DNA of 64,000 nucleotides from UBA5704 sp036380715 (GCA_036380715.1 DASVEF010000079.1:1-64000); one strand, 5' to 3'. Counted from the first letter of the stretch, positions 24,368-37,608 are shown. The notes: generated by a model from the letters alone, not told the origin. Made by a program: numbers and translations.

Positions 24368-25177
24368 TTACCGTCCATGGCCCTCGAGCGCCCAGAAGAC
24401 GTGCGTGATCACCTTGTTGCCGTTGCCGAAGTCGAGCTCGTGGGTCGAGACGAGGTTGCCCATGGGCGACCGCGCGCCGCCGATCACACGGCCCCACTGC
24501 TTCGGACCGGAGAAGTCGATCTGGTTCATCGCCGGGGGCGCCGAGGCCGGGAGAGCCGCGCCGATGGTGGTGGTGCTGTCGAGGTGCCCGTAGATCGTCA
24601 GGAGCTGCTCAAAGTCGTGCGCGTTCGGGTGCTCGTTGCCAGCCGGGCTGTTCGTGTAGTCCATGCAGGAGCCCAGGTTCGCATTGTCGAAGACCTCATC
24701 CTGGTGGTCGAGACCGAAGTCGTGAGCGATCTCCTGGCACATGACGAGACGGCGCCACGCCGGGGTGTTGTACGTGGCGGTGTTGTAGTACGAGTCGTTC
24801 AGCTTGGTCGTGGCCTGGGTGATGTGGTTGCCGCTTGCCCAGATCTGGGCGATGCCCAGCCAGCCGTTGAAGCCGTAGGCTGCGTTGCACGCCTCGATGC
24901 GGCCGGCGGTGGGCTTGCACTGCCGCCCAGTCGTCCCGCCCGTCACCTTGGTGAGGTTCAGCACGGTGGAGGCGGACCAGTCGGCGATCGCCTCGTTGAG
25001 ATACGCATCCCAGGCGCTGGTCACGTTGTCACCCACCTTCAGGGTGAACGGATTGCTCGTGCGCGCCCAGTGATAGCTGCCCCACGAATGGTTCGCGAGC
25101 GTCAGGGTCGGGATCGCGGCCAGCACCGCCAAGACAAAGATAGTGGCCAGCATACGGGTACGGGAAACTCTGGTCAT
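24368..25177 (-). CDS. Secreted metzincin-like protein with QEXXHXXGXXH motif
   Basis: This 269-residue protein has a signal peptide (about 28 residues) and the metzincin layout: Q148-E149-I-A-H152-D-F-G155-L-D-H158, then a Met-turn at CMDY (M172). The first zinc histidine of HEXXHXXGXXH is glutamine. The catalytic glutamate, the other two histidines and the Met-turn are retained. I recall related proteins with CQE at the same site, so this is probably a subfamily trait rather than a mutation. Whether it still hydrolyses peptides is uncertain. Four cysteines could form two disulfides. A strong AAGGAGGAGGAG precedes the start, and a terminator lies downstream. The 210-nt upstream gap to 25387 is A+T-rich in part and likely holds its promoter. 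Confidence 0.82.
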   Translation of the reverse strand: MTRVSRTRMLATIFVLAVLAAIPTLTLANHSWGSYHWARTSNPFTLKVGDNVTSAWDAYLNEAIADWSASTVLNLTKVTGGTTGRQCKPTAGRIEACNAAYGFNGWLGIAQIWASGNHITQATTKLNDSYYNTATYNTPAWRRLVMCQEIAHDFGLDHQDEVFDNANLGSCMDYTNSPAGNEHPNAHDFEQLLTIYGHLDSTTTIGAALPASAPPAMNQIDFSGPKQWGRVIGGARSPMGNLVSTHELDFGNGNKVITHVFWALEGHGR

Positions 25178-25387
25178 TTGAGGCTCCTCCTCCTTTTAGG
25201 GGATGGTTACCTATCCGCACCTGCGGACATTGCACAGCCCTATGGGCAATGCCTGTGCCATCCCGGGCCACGACACCAAGCTATTGAAATACAATAACTT
25301 CCAGACAATTCGCAAAAACCTGAATTGGATCAACTTCTGAGCCGCGGCTCATCTTTTGACCCATAAGAGGGTCAGGAATTTGCCCTT

Positions 25388-29884
<4,497 letters not shown>

Positions 29885-29984
29885 GGCGGTAAACGGGCGG
29901 AAGCCCTCTACAGCTTAACAGGATTTCCGGGGCGTGGATTCCGGAGATGCCGCCGGGTTGAAGTAAAATATAGAAGGAAGTCCG

Positions 29985-32900
29985 ATGCAGCCCCCCATCC
30001 TGAGAATCTTCGTCAGCTCCACCTGGCTCGACCTCCAACCGGAGCGAGGCAAGGTCAGGGACGCCCTCGACCGGCTGAAGACCACCAAGTTCGTCGGGAT
30101 GGAGTTCTTCGGGAGCCGCGACCAGACGACGCGGCAGGCTTCGCTCGACGAGGTGGACGACTGCAATATCTATCTGGGCATCCTCGCCGGCCGCTACGGC
30201 TCCGGCATTACGGAGGACGAGTACCGGCGGGCGCGCAAGCGCGAGATCCCCTGCTTCCTCTACTTCAGGGCCGGCGCGGAGGGGACGGACGACCGGCTGG
30301 CCTCCCTCAAGGACGAGATCCGCGCCGCGCACCTCGTCAGCGAGTTCACGAGCCCGGATGACTTGGCGGCCAAGGTGACCGCCGACCTCAGCAACTGGAT
30401 CTTCCGAGATTTCGTGACGCCCAGGCTGGAGGACGCCCTGCAAGGCCGGTCATCCTCCGGCGAGGCGCAGAGCCTCCTCGATCAGGTGCGGGACGCCGGC
30501 GAGCTGGACCAGAGCCTGCGGGCTCGCCTCCGCTCCGCGGGCTACACCGTGCTGGCCGGGGAGGACGTGGTCTACGGGGACAAGAACGTCTACATCAGCT
30601 CCTCCGCGGTCTCCTCCCCCACCTTCCCCCCGCCGCGCCAGTTGCGCGCGCCCGTGGGCGACTTCATAGACCGTGAGTCGGAGCGCGAACGTTTGAAGGA
30701 GGCCTTGATCGCCGGGGCTGGCCAGGGCGTCATCGTCTCGATCAGCGGCATCGGCGGAAGCGGCAAGACCGAGCTGGCGCTGAAAGTGGCTCACATGGTG
30801 ACCGAGACCTATCCGGACGCGCAGCTCTTCGCCACCCTGCATAGCACCGACGAGCGGGCGCGCGAGCCGTACACCGTGCTCGAGGAGTGTATCCGCGCCT
30901 TCGTCGGGACGACGGAAAAGCTGCCCGACAAGAACGAGGAAGAGCTGAGCCGGCGCCTGCGCAGCATCCTGAGCGGCAGGAGGGCCCTGACCGTCCTCGA
31001 CAACGCCCCCGGCAGCGAGCAGGTCCGGCCATTTCTGCCGCCGGTGGGCTGCGCGCTGATCGTGACCTCCCCCAAGCGCATGGTCCTGCCCGGCGTGAAG
31101 TGCCATATCGAGCTCACGGTGCTGCGGCCCGACGTCGCCCGCGGCCTGCTCCGGCAGATCGCTCCGCGCGTCCCGGACGAGGTCACGGACCGCATCGTCG
31201 AGCTCTGCGGCTATCTTCCGCTCGCCATTCGCGCCGCGGGGAGCCTGCTCGCGATCAGGCCGCATCAGGAGCCGAAGGACTACGCGGACAAGCTCGCGGA
31301 CCGGCGGACCCGCCTGGCGGCGATCGGCCGCAAGGGGGTGGAGCTGAGCGTCGAAGCCTGCTTCAACCTCAGCTACCAGGACCTGGAGCCGGAAACCGCG
31401 GCCGTCTTCCGCAAGCTCGCCGTCTTCCCGGGATCTTTCGATGCCGCTGCCGAGGAAGCCGTCTGTGGCGATCCCGGACAGGTGCGGCTCGATGATCTGC
31501 TGGAGCACAGCCTGGTCGATTACATCGCGGAGACCCGGCGCTTTCACCTCCAGAGCCTGGTCAGCATCTTCGCTGACTCCCATCTGGGCGAAGACGAGCG
31601 CGAGACCGCCTCCTCGCTCCACGCCCGTCACTATGCGGAGGGGCTGCACGTTGCCCACGAGCTCTTCCACCGTAAAGGCGGAGGCCTCCAGCAGAGCCTC
31701 GCATGGTTCGACCTGGAGCAGAGCAACATCCTCCAGGGACAGGCCTGGGCCGAACGCCGAGCCAAGACCGACGACGTCGCCGCCGCGCTGTGTATCGATT
31801 ACGCGCTGGAAGGTGAAAACCTGATCCGCATGCGCCTCCATCCCAAGGAGCGCGTCCGCTGGATCGAATCAGCGCTCGCGGCCGCACAGCGGCTGAAGAG
31901 GCGCGTAGAGGAGTGCCGGCTGCTGGGCCACCTGGGCTGCGTCTATCAGGATACGGGCGATCTCCCCCGCACCGCCGAGCTCCATGAGAAACAGCTCCAG
32001 CTCGCCCGGGAGATTCCCGACCGGCAGCAGGAAGGGCTCGCGCTCTCTCACCTGGGCTCAGTCAAGCTCTTCAGCGAGACCGAGCCCGCGATCGAGCTGC
32101 TCACGGAAGCGCTGGGCATTTTTCGCGACCGCGGCAACCGCTACCATGAAGGAAGCACTCTGAACCATCTCGGTAGCGCGTATACCCAGCTCGGCGACTA
32201 TCCGAAAGCGATCGAGTATCACGAGCGGCAACTGTCCATCGCGCGGGACCTCGAAGACCTGCGCGGCCTGGGCAAGGCCCTCAACAACCTGGCGAACGCA
32301 TACTGGTACCAGGGGAAGCTCCACCGCGCCCGCGAGCTCTATGAAGAGCGGGTAAAGGTTGCCGGCGAGATCGGACACCGCAACGGGATTTCAGGCTCGC
32401 TCGGCAATCTCGCGCTGACCCATACGGCCTTGGGCCGCCCCCGTCAGGCGCTCGAGCTGTGTACGCAGGCACTCGCGATCAGCCGGGACATCGGTGACCG
32501 CCAAGGGGAGAGCGTGCAGCTCGAAGCTCTTGCCGGCGCCCGGTTCGCCATGGGCGAATTGGACAGCGCGATCAAAAACCAGGAGAAGGCCATCGAGATC
32601 TTCAAGGAGCAGAGCAACCGAAGCTACGAGGGCACGGCTCGGGGCGAGCTGGCCGACATGTACCTGGCGTTGGGCGATCCGCGGCGGGCTCTGGACCTCG
32701 GCGACGCCGCGCTGGCCATTGCCGAGGAGGGTCGCTCGGACTACGACCGCGCCCACGCCCTGGTGGTCCAGGGAAAGGCCCGCCTCGCTCTCGGCGATCC
32801 CGGCCACGCGGCCGAGCTCTGCGACAAGGCTCTGGACCTCTTCCGCGACAAGGGCAGCCGCCAGGGTGAGTGCACTGCGCTCGTGTCCCTCGGCAGCGTC

Positions 32901-33281
32901 CGGCTCGCCCAGGGAGACGCCCGCGAGGCGATCGACCTCCTGGAGAAAGCTCTCGTCATCAGCCGCGACATCGGCACCCGCCGCGACGAGAGTCGCGCGC
33001 TCCACGAGACAGGGAAGGCCCACCTCGTCCTCGGCGACCCTCTACAGGCCGCCAGCTCCCACCGTCAGGCGCTGGAGATCGCCCGCGAGGTCGGAGACCG
33101 TCTGATCGAGGGCGAGGCTCTCCTGAGTCTGAGCCGGGCGCTCGACCAAGGGGGCGATTCCGACCAGGCCGCCGTGCAGGCCGAATCCGCGCAGGCCGCC
33201 TTCGAGCAGATCCGCCACTACGCCAAGGCTTCGGAAGCCCGCGAATGCCTCTCCCGGCTACGGGCAGCCGCGACGCGATAA
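29985..33281 (+). CDS. NLR-like STAND protein: DUF4062, NB-ARC NTPase and TPR array
   Basis: This 1098-residue cytosolic protein begins with a DUF4062 domain (RIFVSSTWLDLQPER near the start, about 1-150). An NB-ARC/STAND NTPase follows, with Walker A GIGGSGKT at 255-262, Walker B-like ALTVLDNA, ALIVTSPKR and a GxP-type motif CGYLPLAIRAAG, then winged-helix-like sequence. At least ten TPRs occupy about 640-1090 and probably sense a ligand. This order of effector-like domain, NTPase switch and repeat sensor is that of NLRs and bacterial STAND conflict proteins. A defence role is inferred; signalling is the alternative. A TAAAAT -10-like hexamer (29964-29969) and GAAGGAAG precede the ATG. A secreted repeat-protein gene follows after 27 nt. 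Confidence 0.88.
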   Translation: MQPPILRIFVSSTWLDLQPERGKVRDALDRLKTTKFVGMEFFGSRDQTTRQASLDEVDDCNIYLGILAGRYGSGITEDEYRRARKREIPCFLYFRAGAEGTDDRLASLKDEIRAAHLVSEFTSPDDLAAKVTADLSNWIFRDFVTPRLEDALQGRSSSGEAQSLLDQVRDAGELDQSLRARLRSAGYTVLAGEDVVYGDKNVYISSSAVSSPTFPPPRQLRAPVGDFIDRESERERLKEALIAGAGQGVIVSISGIGGSGKTELALKVAHMVTETYPDAQLFATLHSTDERAREPYTVLEECIRAFVGTTEKLPDKNEEELSRRLRSILSGRRALTVLDNAPGSEQVRPFLPPVGCALIVTSPKRMVLPGVKCHIELTVLRPDVARGLLRQIAPRVPDEVTDRIVELCGYLPLAIRAAGSLLAIRPHQEPKDYADKLADRRTRLAAIGRKGVELSVEACFNLSYQDLEPETAAVFRKLAVFPGSFDAAAEEAVCGDPGQVRLDDLLEHSLVDYIAETRRFHLQSLVSIFADSHLGEDERETASSLHARHYAEGLHVAHELFHRKGGGLQQSLAWFDLEQSNILQGQAWAERRAKTDDVAAALCIDYALEGENLIRMRLHPKERVRWIESALAAAQRLKRRVEECRLLGHLGCVYQDTGDLPRTAELHEKQLQLAREIPDRQQEGLALSHLGSVKLFSETEPAIELLTEALGIFRDRGNRYHEGSTLNHLGSAYTQLGDYPKAIEYHERQLSIARDLEDLRGLGKALNNLANAYWYQGKLHRARELYEERVKVAGEIGHRNGISGSLGNLALTHTALGRPRQALELCTQALAISRDIGDRQGESVQLEALAGARFAMGELDSAIKNQEKAIEIFKEQSNRSYEGTARGELADMYLALGDPRRALDLGDAALAIAEEGRSDYDRAHALVVQGKARLALGDPGHAAELCDKALDLFRDKGSRQGECTALVSLGSVRLAQGDAREAIDLLEKALVISRDIGTRRDESRALHETGKAHLVLGDPLQAASSHRQALEIAREVGDRLIEGEALLSLSRALDQGGDSDQAAVQAESAQAAFEQIRHYAKASEARECLSRLRAAATR

Positions 33282-33308
33282 GATCGCGAAGAGCAGCAGG
33301 AAAAATTC

Positions 33309-35276
33309 ATGGTTCGAAGCCCGGGAGCCTGTCTTCTCCCTCTCGCGTTCGCCCTCGTCCTCGCGGCCGGCCTGGCCCAGGGGACGGAGATCGTCTCCAA
33401 GGGAAACCCCGCGCCGGCCAATCACATCAGCGGAGTCCCCACGGTCGCCCCGATCAGCGCGGACGGCCGGTTCATCGCCTTCGTCAGCCTGGCCTCCAAC
33501 ATCGTCTCCGGCCAGACCGACGGTACCCTGACCGCCGACGTGTTCCTCTACGACGTGGATTCGGGGACTACGGTGCTGGTGAGCCACACCCCGAGCTCGA
33601 CCACCACGACGGTCAACGCCGCCTCCGCCGGCCCGGTCATCAGCGCGGACGGCAATTACGTCGCCTTCTTCAGCAGCAGCGGCGTCCTCGTCTCCGGCCA
33701 GTCGGACGCCAACGGCACCTACGACCTGTTCCTCTACAGCCGGCAGGACGGGACCGTGACTCTGGTGAGCCACGCCAGCGGCTCCCCGCTCACGGCGGGC
33801 AACGGGGCCTCCAGCGGCGCCTTCTTCGATTCCAGCCTCAGCTCCGACGGCCGCTACGTGGCCTTCGAGAGCGTCGCGTCGAACCTGGTCGCCGGCCAGA
33901 CCGACTTCAACAGCGCTCCGGACGTCTTCTTGTATGACAGGACCACCGGGACCTCGGTCCTGGTGAGCCGCGCCAGCGGATCGACGACCACCACGGGCAA
34001 CGGGACCTCCAAGGAACCCCGGATCAGCACCGATGGCCGCTACGTCGTCTTCCGCAGCACCGCCACGAACCTGGTGGCCGGGCAGACGGACGCCAACGGC
34101 GGCGACGACGTGTTCCTCTTCGACCGCGACACCGGGACGCTCACCCTGGTGAGCCACGCCCAGGGCTCGGCGGTCACCGCGGGCAACGGAACCTCCCAGA
34201 ACCCCAGGATCAGCGCGGACGGCAACTACGCCGCCTTCACGAGCGCGGCCACCAACCTCGTCTTCGGCCAGACCGATCCCATCGCCTCGTCGTCGGACGT
34301 CTTCCTCTACCAGCGCGCCTCGGGGGGCGTCGCCTTGGTGAGCCGCTCGGCCGCCTCGGTCACGACCGTGGGGAACGGCTCGTCGAACGCTCCCGACCTC
34401 AGCGCCGACGGCCGCTTCGTGGCCTTCTCCAGCATCGCGACCAACCTGGTAGCCGGCCAGGCGGACACCAACGGAAGCCTGGACGTCTTCCTCTACGACC
34501 GGACCTCCCTGACCACCACGCTGGTGAGCCACGCGGCGTCCTCGTCCACGACGACCGGCCAGTCCTGGTCGCAGGAGCCGCGGATCAGCGTGGACGGCAG
34601 CCGGATCGCCTTCCGGAGCAACGCTGGAAACCTGATCCCCGGCCAGACCGGCTCCAGCGGCAGCAACGGGAACATCTTCTTCTGGGACCGCCTGACAGGA
34701 GTCATCGGGCTCGCCAGCGGCTCGCTCGGCTCGGCCACCAAGACCAGCAACTCGGACTCCTACTCGCAGACGCCCGACGCCGACGGCAGCCACATCGCCT
34801 TCAGCAGCCTCTCCACGGACCTCGTCGCGGGCGACACCAATAGGTTCCAGGACGTCTTCCTGTACGCCCCTTTCAAGCCGGCCGACTTCTACACCGTCAC
34901 GCCCTGCCGGCTGCTGGACACCCGCGACCCTCAGGACGGCCCGGCCCTGACCTCCGGCGCCGTCGCGACGGTGATCGTCCACGGCTCGTGCGGCATTCCG
35001 GCCACGGCGACTTCGGTCTCCCTCAACGTGACCGCGGTCCAGGCGACCGGATCGGGCCAACTCACGCTCTTCCCCGGAGACCAGGGTCAGCCGCCGACCA
35101 GCACGATCCACTACGCGGCGGGCCAGACCCGGGCCAACAACGCCATCCTCCCCCTCGCCTCGGACGGGGCAGGAACACTCAAGATCGCTCCCTTCGTGGA
35201 GGGCGGCGGCACGGTGCACGTGATCCTCGACGTCAACGGGTATTTCGAGCCAGAGGCCCCGACCTTCTTCCAGTGA
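33309..35276 (+). CDS. Secreted beta-propeller-like protein, 8 repeats, with CRLLDTR C-terminal domain
   Basis: This 655-residue secreted protein has a signal peptide (about 24 residues) and eight repeats of roughly 65 residues, each with an ISADGRYVAFxS-type strand, ATNLVAGQTDxN, DVFLYDR and LVSHASGS. These resemble PD40/WD40-like (TolB-type) blades. The last 120 residues form a distinct domain starting DFYTVTPCRLLDTRDPQ and ending VHVILDVNGYFEPE, with two cysteines. It is paralogous to the 16-repeat protein at 38861-42370, which has the same C-terminal domain. Role unknown; surface adhesion or matrix binding is plausible. Only 27 nt separate it from the NLR-like gene, so they may share a transcript. 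Confidence 0.85.
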   Translation: MVRSPGACLLPLAFALVLAAGLAQGTEIVSKGNPAPANHISGVPTVAPISADGRFIAFVSLASNIVSGQTDGTLTADVFLYDVDSGTTVLVSHTPSSTTTTVNAASAGPVISADGNYVAFFSSSGVLVSGQSDANGTYDLFLYSRQDGTVTLVSHASGSPLTAGNGASSGAFFDSSLSSDGRYVAFESVASNLVAGQTDFNSAPDVFLYDRTTGTSVLVSRASGSTTTTGNGTSKEPRISTDGRYVVFRSTATNLVAGQTDANGGDDVFLFDRDTGTLTLVSHAQGSAVTAGNGTSQNPRISADGNYAAFTSAATNLVFGQTDPIASSSDVFLYQRASGGVALVSRSAASVTTVGNGSSNAPDLSADGRFVAFSSIATNLVAGQADTNGSLDVFLYDRTSLTTTLVSHAASSSTTTGQSWSQEPRISVDGSRIAFRSNAGNLIPGQTGSSGSNGNIFFWDRLTGVIGLASGSLGSATKTSNSDSYSQTPDADGSHIAFSSLSTDLVAGDTNRFQDVFLYAPFKPADFYTVTPCRLLDTRDPQDGPALTSGAVATVIVHGSCGIPATATSVSLNVTAVQATGSGQLTLFPGDQGQPPTSTIHYAAGQTRANNAILPLASDGAGTLKIAPFVEGGGTVHVILDVNGYFEPEAPTFFQ

Positions 35277-35280
35277 GAGC

Positions 35281-35402
35281 CCTCACCCCCTGGCCCCCTC
35301 TCCCGGAGGGAGAGGGGGAAAACACATCAGAAATCGTTGTTTTTTGAGCCTTTTCCAGGATTTTCACCCCTCTCCCTCCGGGAGAGGGGCCGGGGGTGAG
35401 GG
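35281..35402. repeat. Twin REP-like palindromes (BIME-like pair)
   Basis: Two copies face each other. CCCTCACCCCCTGG with CCCCCTCTCCC-GGA-GGGAGAGGGGG lies at 35294-35318; CCCCTCTCCC-TCC-GGGAGAGGGG lies at 35367-35389, followed by the complementary CCGGGGGTGAGGGC arm. An A+T-rich linker (AAATCGTTGTTTTTTG) separates them. The whole 122-bp block is an inverted pair. The 35277-35819 gap also holds a possible small minus-strand gene and tandem 14-mers. Confidence 0.9.
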
Positions 35403-35576
35403 CCCGCGGGGCGCCAGCTCGGCCAGCGCGCGGGCGGCGCACTGCCCGCACTCCAGGAGATGCAGCACGACGCCCGCCTCGAACACCGGGAGCGACTTCA
35501 GGAACTGGTCGAGCACGTCCGGCAGGAGATGCCCCGCAGCGGGAGCTTCTTCTGCGGGCTCGGAACGCTCGTCCAT
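35364..35576 (-). CDS. Possible small zinc-finger protein (anti-sigma-like, perhaps a remnant)
   Basis: This 70-residue minus-strand frame contains H39, C43 and C46 in VLHLLECGQC. This is the HxxxCxxC end of an anti-sigma-type zinc finger, similar to the N-terminus of the TPR proteins in this window. Its last ten codons (PPAPLPEGEG) run through a REP-like palindrome, so the original C-terminus was probably lost or replaced. No ribosome site precedes the ATG. It could be a short functional protein or a decayed zinc-finger/TPR paralogue. Confidence 0.35.
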   Translation of the reverse strand: MDERSEPAEEAPAAGHLLPDVLDQFLKSLPVFEAGVVLHLLECGQCAARALAELAPRGPSPPAPLPEGEG

Positions 35577-35694
35577 GACGCTGCACAGGATGCACTGACA
35601 GATTCTCTCTGTCAAGCGGTTTTGCGCGTATTTGCGGAACGTACATCCAAAGATCGGAACGAGGTGCAAACGCTGGCCGCCAAGGACGGCCCGG

Positions 35695-35736
35695 ATCGCC
35701 GGCCGGAAATCGCCGGCCGGAAATCCTCCTCCGGAA
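35695..35736. repeat. Three tandem 14-bp repeats upstream of peptide module 2
   Basis: ATCGCCGGCCGGAA occurs twice without a gap (35695-35722), followed by a degenerate third copy ATCCTCCTCCGGAA (10 of 14 identical). Each perfect copy contains the palindrome CCGGCCGG. The block lies 84 nt before the start of the exported-peptide gene and could be an operator; this is inferred from position only. Confidence 0.6.
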
Positions 35737-35764
35737 AGACGGGCGCACACTAGGTGCGGCAATT

Positions 35765-35805
35765 CCGCGGGCAGCCCGCCAATCCAGGCCGGATCTGCCC
35801 CGCGG
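35765..35805 (+). promoter_or_regulatory. Leader hairpin just before the ribosome site of peptide gene 2
   Basis: CCGCGGGCAG (35765-35774) can pair with CTGCCCCGCGG (35795-35805) with a single bulged C, enclosing a weaker GCC-AATCCA-GGC hairpin. It ends only a few nucleotides before the GAGGAGGG ribosome site. It could influence translation of the exported-peptide gene. Confidence 0.4.
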
Positions 35806-35819
35806 GCGAGGAGGGTAGG

Positions 35820-36149
35820 ATGTCGCGCAAAAAAAGAACCGGAATCACGCTGGCGCTCGCCCTGGCGGCGGCGCTCCTCCTGTCCCCGGGCGCCGCTCAG
35901 GCCGGAGCCCTGGAGGCCCCGGCTGCGTTCGAGGACTGGAGCCAGCTCTGGACGCGCGTGCTCGGCTGGCTCGGCCTCGGCGATCCCGCCGGCGGGCTGT
36001 CGTACGTCCACAGCGGGTCGGACTCGGGCCCCCGCACCGATCCCAACGGGGGACCGAAGGCCACGGGGGATGACGGTCCCCGCACCGACCCGAACGGCGG
36101 CGCGCAGGCTTCGACGGACGATGGTCCCCGCATCGACCCGAACGGCTAG
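35820..36149 (+). CDS. Short exported peptide precursor with three DPNG repeats (module 2)
   Basis: This 109-residue protein has a signal peptide (1-28, cleavage after AQA), then a tryptophan-rich segment (FEDWSQLWTRVLGWLG at 37-52). Its tail carries three copies of GPRTDPNG or GPRIDPNG at 70-77, 86-93 and 102-109, exactly 16 residues apart, with spacers ending in DD. The protein ends on the last repeat. It resembles the 102-residue protein at 18280-18588 in layout (signal, W-rich segment, DPNG). Tandem repeats in an exported precursor recall multi-copy signal-peptide precursors. GAGGAGGG precedes the ATG. A zinc-finger/TPR gene follows. Confidence 0.82.
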   Translation: MSRKKRTGITLALALAAALLLSPGAAQAGALEAPAAFEDWSQLWTRVLGWLGLGDPAGGLSYVHSGSDSGPRTDPNGGPKATGDDGPRTDPNGGAQASTDDGPRIDPNG

Positions 36150-36152
36150 CCC

Positions 36153-36191
36153 TCACCCCCTGGCCCCCTCTCCCGTCACCGGGAGAGGGGG
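36153..36191. repeat. REP-like palindrome between peptide 2 and TPR 2
   Basis: Identical in its conserved part to the copy at 12058-12099: a CCCTCACCCCCTGG arm and CCCCCTCTCCCG-TCAC-CGGGAGAGGGGG stem (36164-36191). It starts four bases after the peptide stop codon and could attenuate transcription into the TPR gene. Confidence 0.9.
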
Positions 36192-36264
36192 AAAACAGGG
36201 ACAGAGCCCGTTCTCGTCCGTGGGATAATGCGTCCACTCTGAGCAGCTCTTGCGGAGGGGCGGC

Positions 36265-37608
36265 ATGAGACATCTGGTGGCGGAGGAGATCGCGGGGTTT
36301 CTGGCGGGCCGGGCGCAGGACGGAGCCCGGGTGCTGGCGCATCTGCTCGCCGGCTGCGAGCGGTGCCTCAAGCGGGTGATCGCCGCGGCTCCGCCTCAGC
36401 TCTGGGACGAGGAGGCCGAGGAGCGGGACGGCGGGCCGGTGGACGCCTATGACGAGCCCATGGACCGGGCCTGGAAGGTCCTGCGCGGGGGCCGGGCGCG
36501 GGCCCGCAGGGACCTGGAGCGCTTCACGCGAGGATTGGAGGCGGCGCGCGCCAAGGGGCTCCTCGGCATGAAATGGTCGGAGATCGCCGCGCTCCGCGGC
36601 TGGCCCTACGTCCAGATCCTCCTCGAGCTGAGCTTCGAGGAACGCTACCGCGATCCGCGGGAGATGCTCCAGTTGGCGGACAGCGCCCGGTCCGTGGCCG
36701 AGGAGCTGGACCCGGAGGTCTACGGCGAATCCTTCGTGGCCGACGTCCAGGCCCGCGCCTGGGCCGAGCTCGGCAACGCCCGCCGCGTCAACGAGGACTA
36801 CCCGCGCGCCGACGCCGCGCTGGCCGAGGCCCGCAGGCGCGCGGAGCAAGGCACCGGCGACGTGCTGCTGTGGGCGAGGATCGACGAGCTTGAGGCTTCC
36901 CTGAGACGCGCGCAGCGGCGGTATCCCGAAGCGCTCGCGCTGCTCGACTCGGTGGTCCAGCGCTACCGGGAGATCGGCGATCTCCACCTGGCAGGCCGGG
37001 CTTCGATCATCAAAGGGACGATCACGCAGATCGACCCACGGGAGGCGGCCGGATTCCTGCGGGAGGGACTGTCGCTGATCGACACGGAGCGCGATCCACA
37101 GCTCGTCGCGGTCGGCGAGCAGGCCCTCCTGGATGCGCTCGTGGACGCCGGCGAGCTCGGACAGGCCGGCCAGCTCCTCCTCGAAGGCGGGCTGCGGAAG
37201 AGGCTGGGGGCCGATCCTCCCAATCTGCTCCGCCTCCGCTGGGTCGAGGGGAAGATCCAGGCCGGCCGCGGCCGGCTCGCCAGCGCCGAGAGGATCTTCC
37301 GCGAGGTCCGGGCCAGCTTCTGCCAGAAGGGGCTGCACTATGTTGGCGGGGTGGTTGGGATGGACCTCGCCGGGGCGCTGCTGCGGCAGGACAAGCAGCA
37401 GGAGGCCGGCGAGTTGGCGGAGGAACTGTTCGCGACGTTCGAGGACCTGGGGATCCAGCCCGAGGCCACGCGGGCGCTCCACTTCTTCCACATCGTCTGC
37501 CGGGAGCGTGCGGCCACGCCGGCCATCGCCGCCCGCGTCGGCTCCTTCCTCAAGAGGCTGGAGTCGGAGCCGGGGCTCCGCTTCGAGCCGGAGGCGATGC
37601 TCGGGTAG
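36265..37608 (+). CDS. Zinc-finger/TPR protein (module 2)
   Basis: This 447-residue cytosolic protein is paralogous to the one at 18638-19969. The zinc-finger segment is H26, C31, C34 (AHLLAGCERC). The TPR array includes DVQARAWAELGNARRVNEDY and continues to the C-terminus; FREVRASFCQKGL corresponds to FREVRRELDKAGL in the paralogue. Between the two domains is a unique stretch of about 80 residues containing GMKWSEIAALRGWPY, which resembles a short helix-turn-helix-like or peptide-docking helix pair; this is tentative. The ATG at 36265 follows GCGGAGGGG. It is linked to the upstream exported peptide and convergent with an XRE regulator. Confidence 0.82.
   Translation: MRHLVAEEIAGFLAGRAQDGARVLAHLLAGCERCLKRVIAAAPPQLWDEEAEERDGGPVDAYDEPMDRAWKVLRGGRARARRDLERFTRGLEAARAKGLLGMKWSEIAALRGWPYVQILLELSFEERYRDPREMLQLADSARSVAEELDPEVYGESFVADVQARAWAELGNARRVNEDYPRADAALAEARRRAEQGTGDVLLWARIDELEASLRRAQRRYPEALALLDSVVQRYREIGDLHLAGRASIIKGTITQIDPREAAGFLREGLSLIDTERDPQLVAVGEQALLDALVDAGELGQAGQLLLEGGLRKRLGADPPNLLRLRWVEGKIQAGRGRLASAERIFREVRASFCQKGLHYVGGVVGMDLAGALLRQDKQQEAGELAEELFATFEDLGIQPEATRALHFFHIVCRERAATPAIAARVGSFLKRLESEPGLRFEPEAMLG

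Noticed and set aside
35277..35819. An insertion sequence in this 543-bp gap.
   Set aside because: It contains only REP-like palindromes, short tandem repeats and a small zinc-finger-like frame; no transposase and no terminal inverted repeats of IS type.
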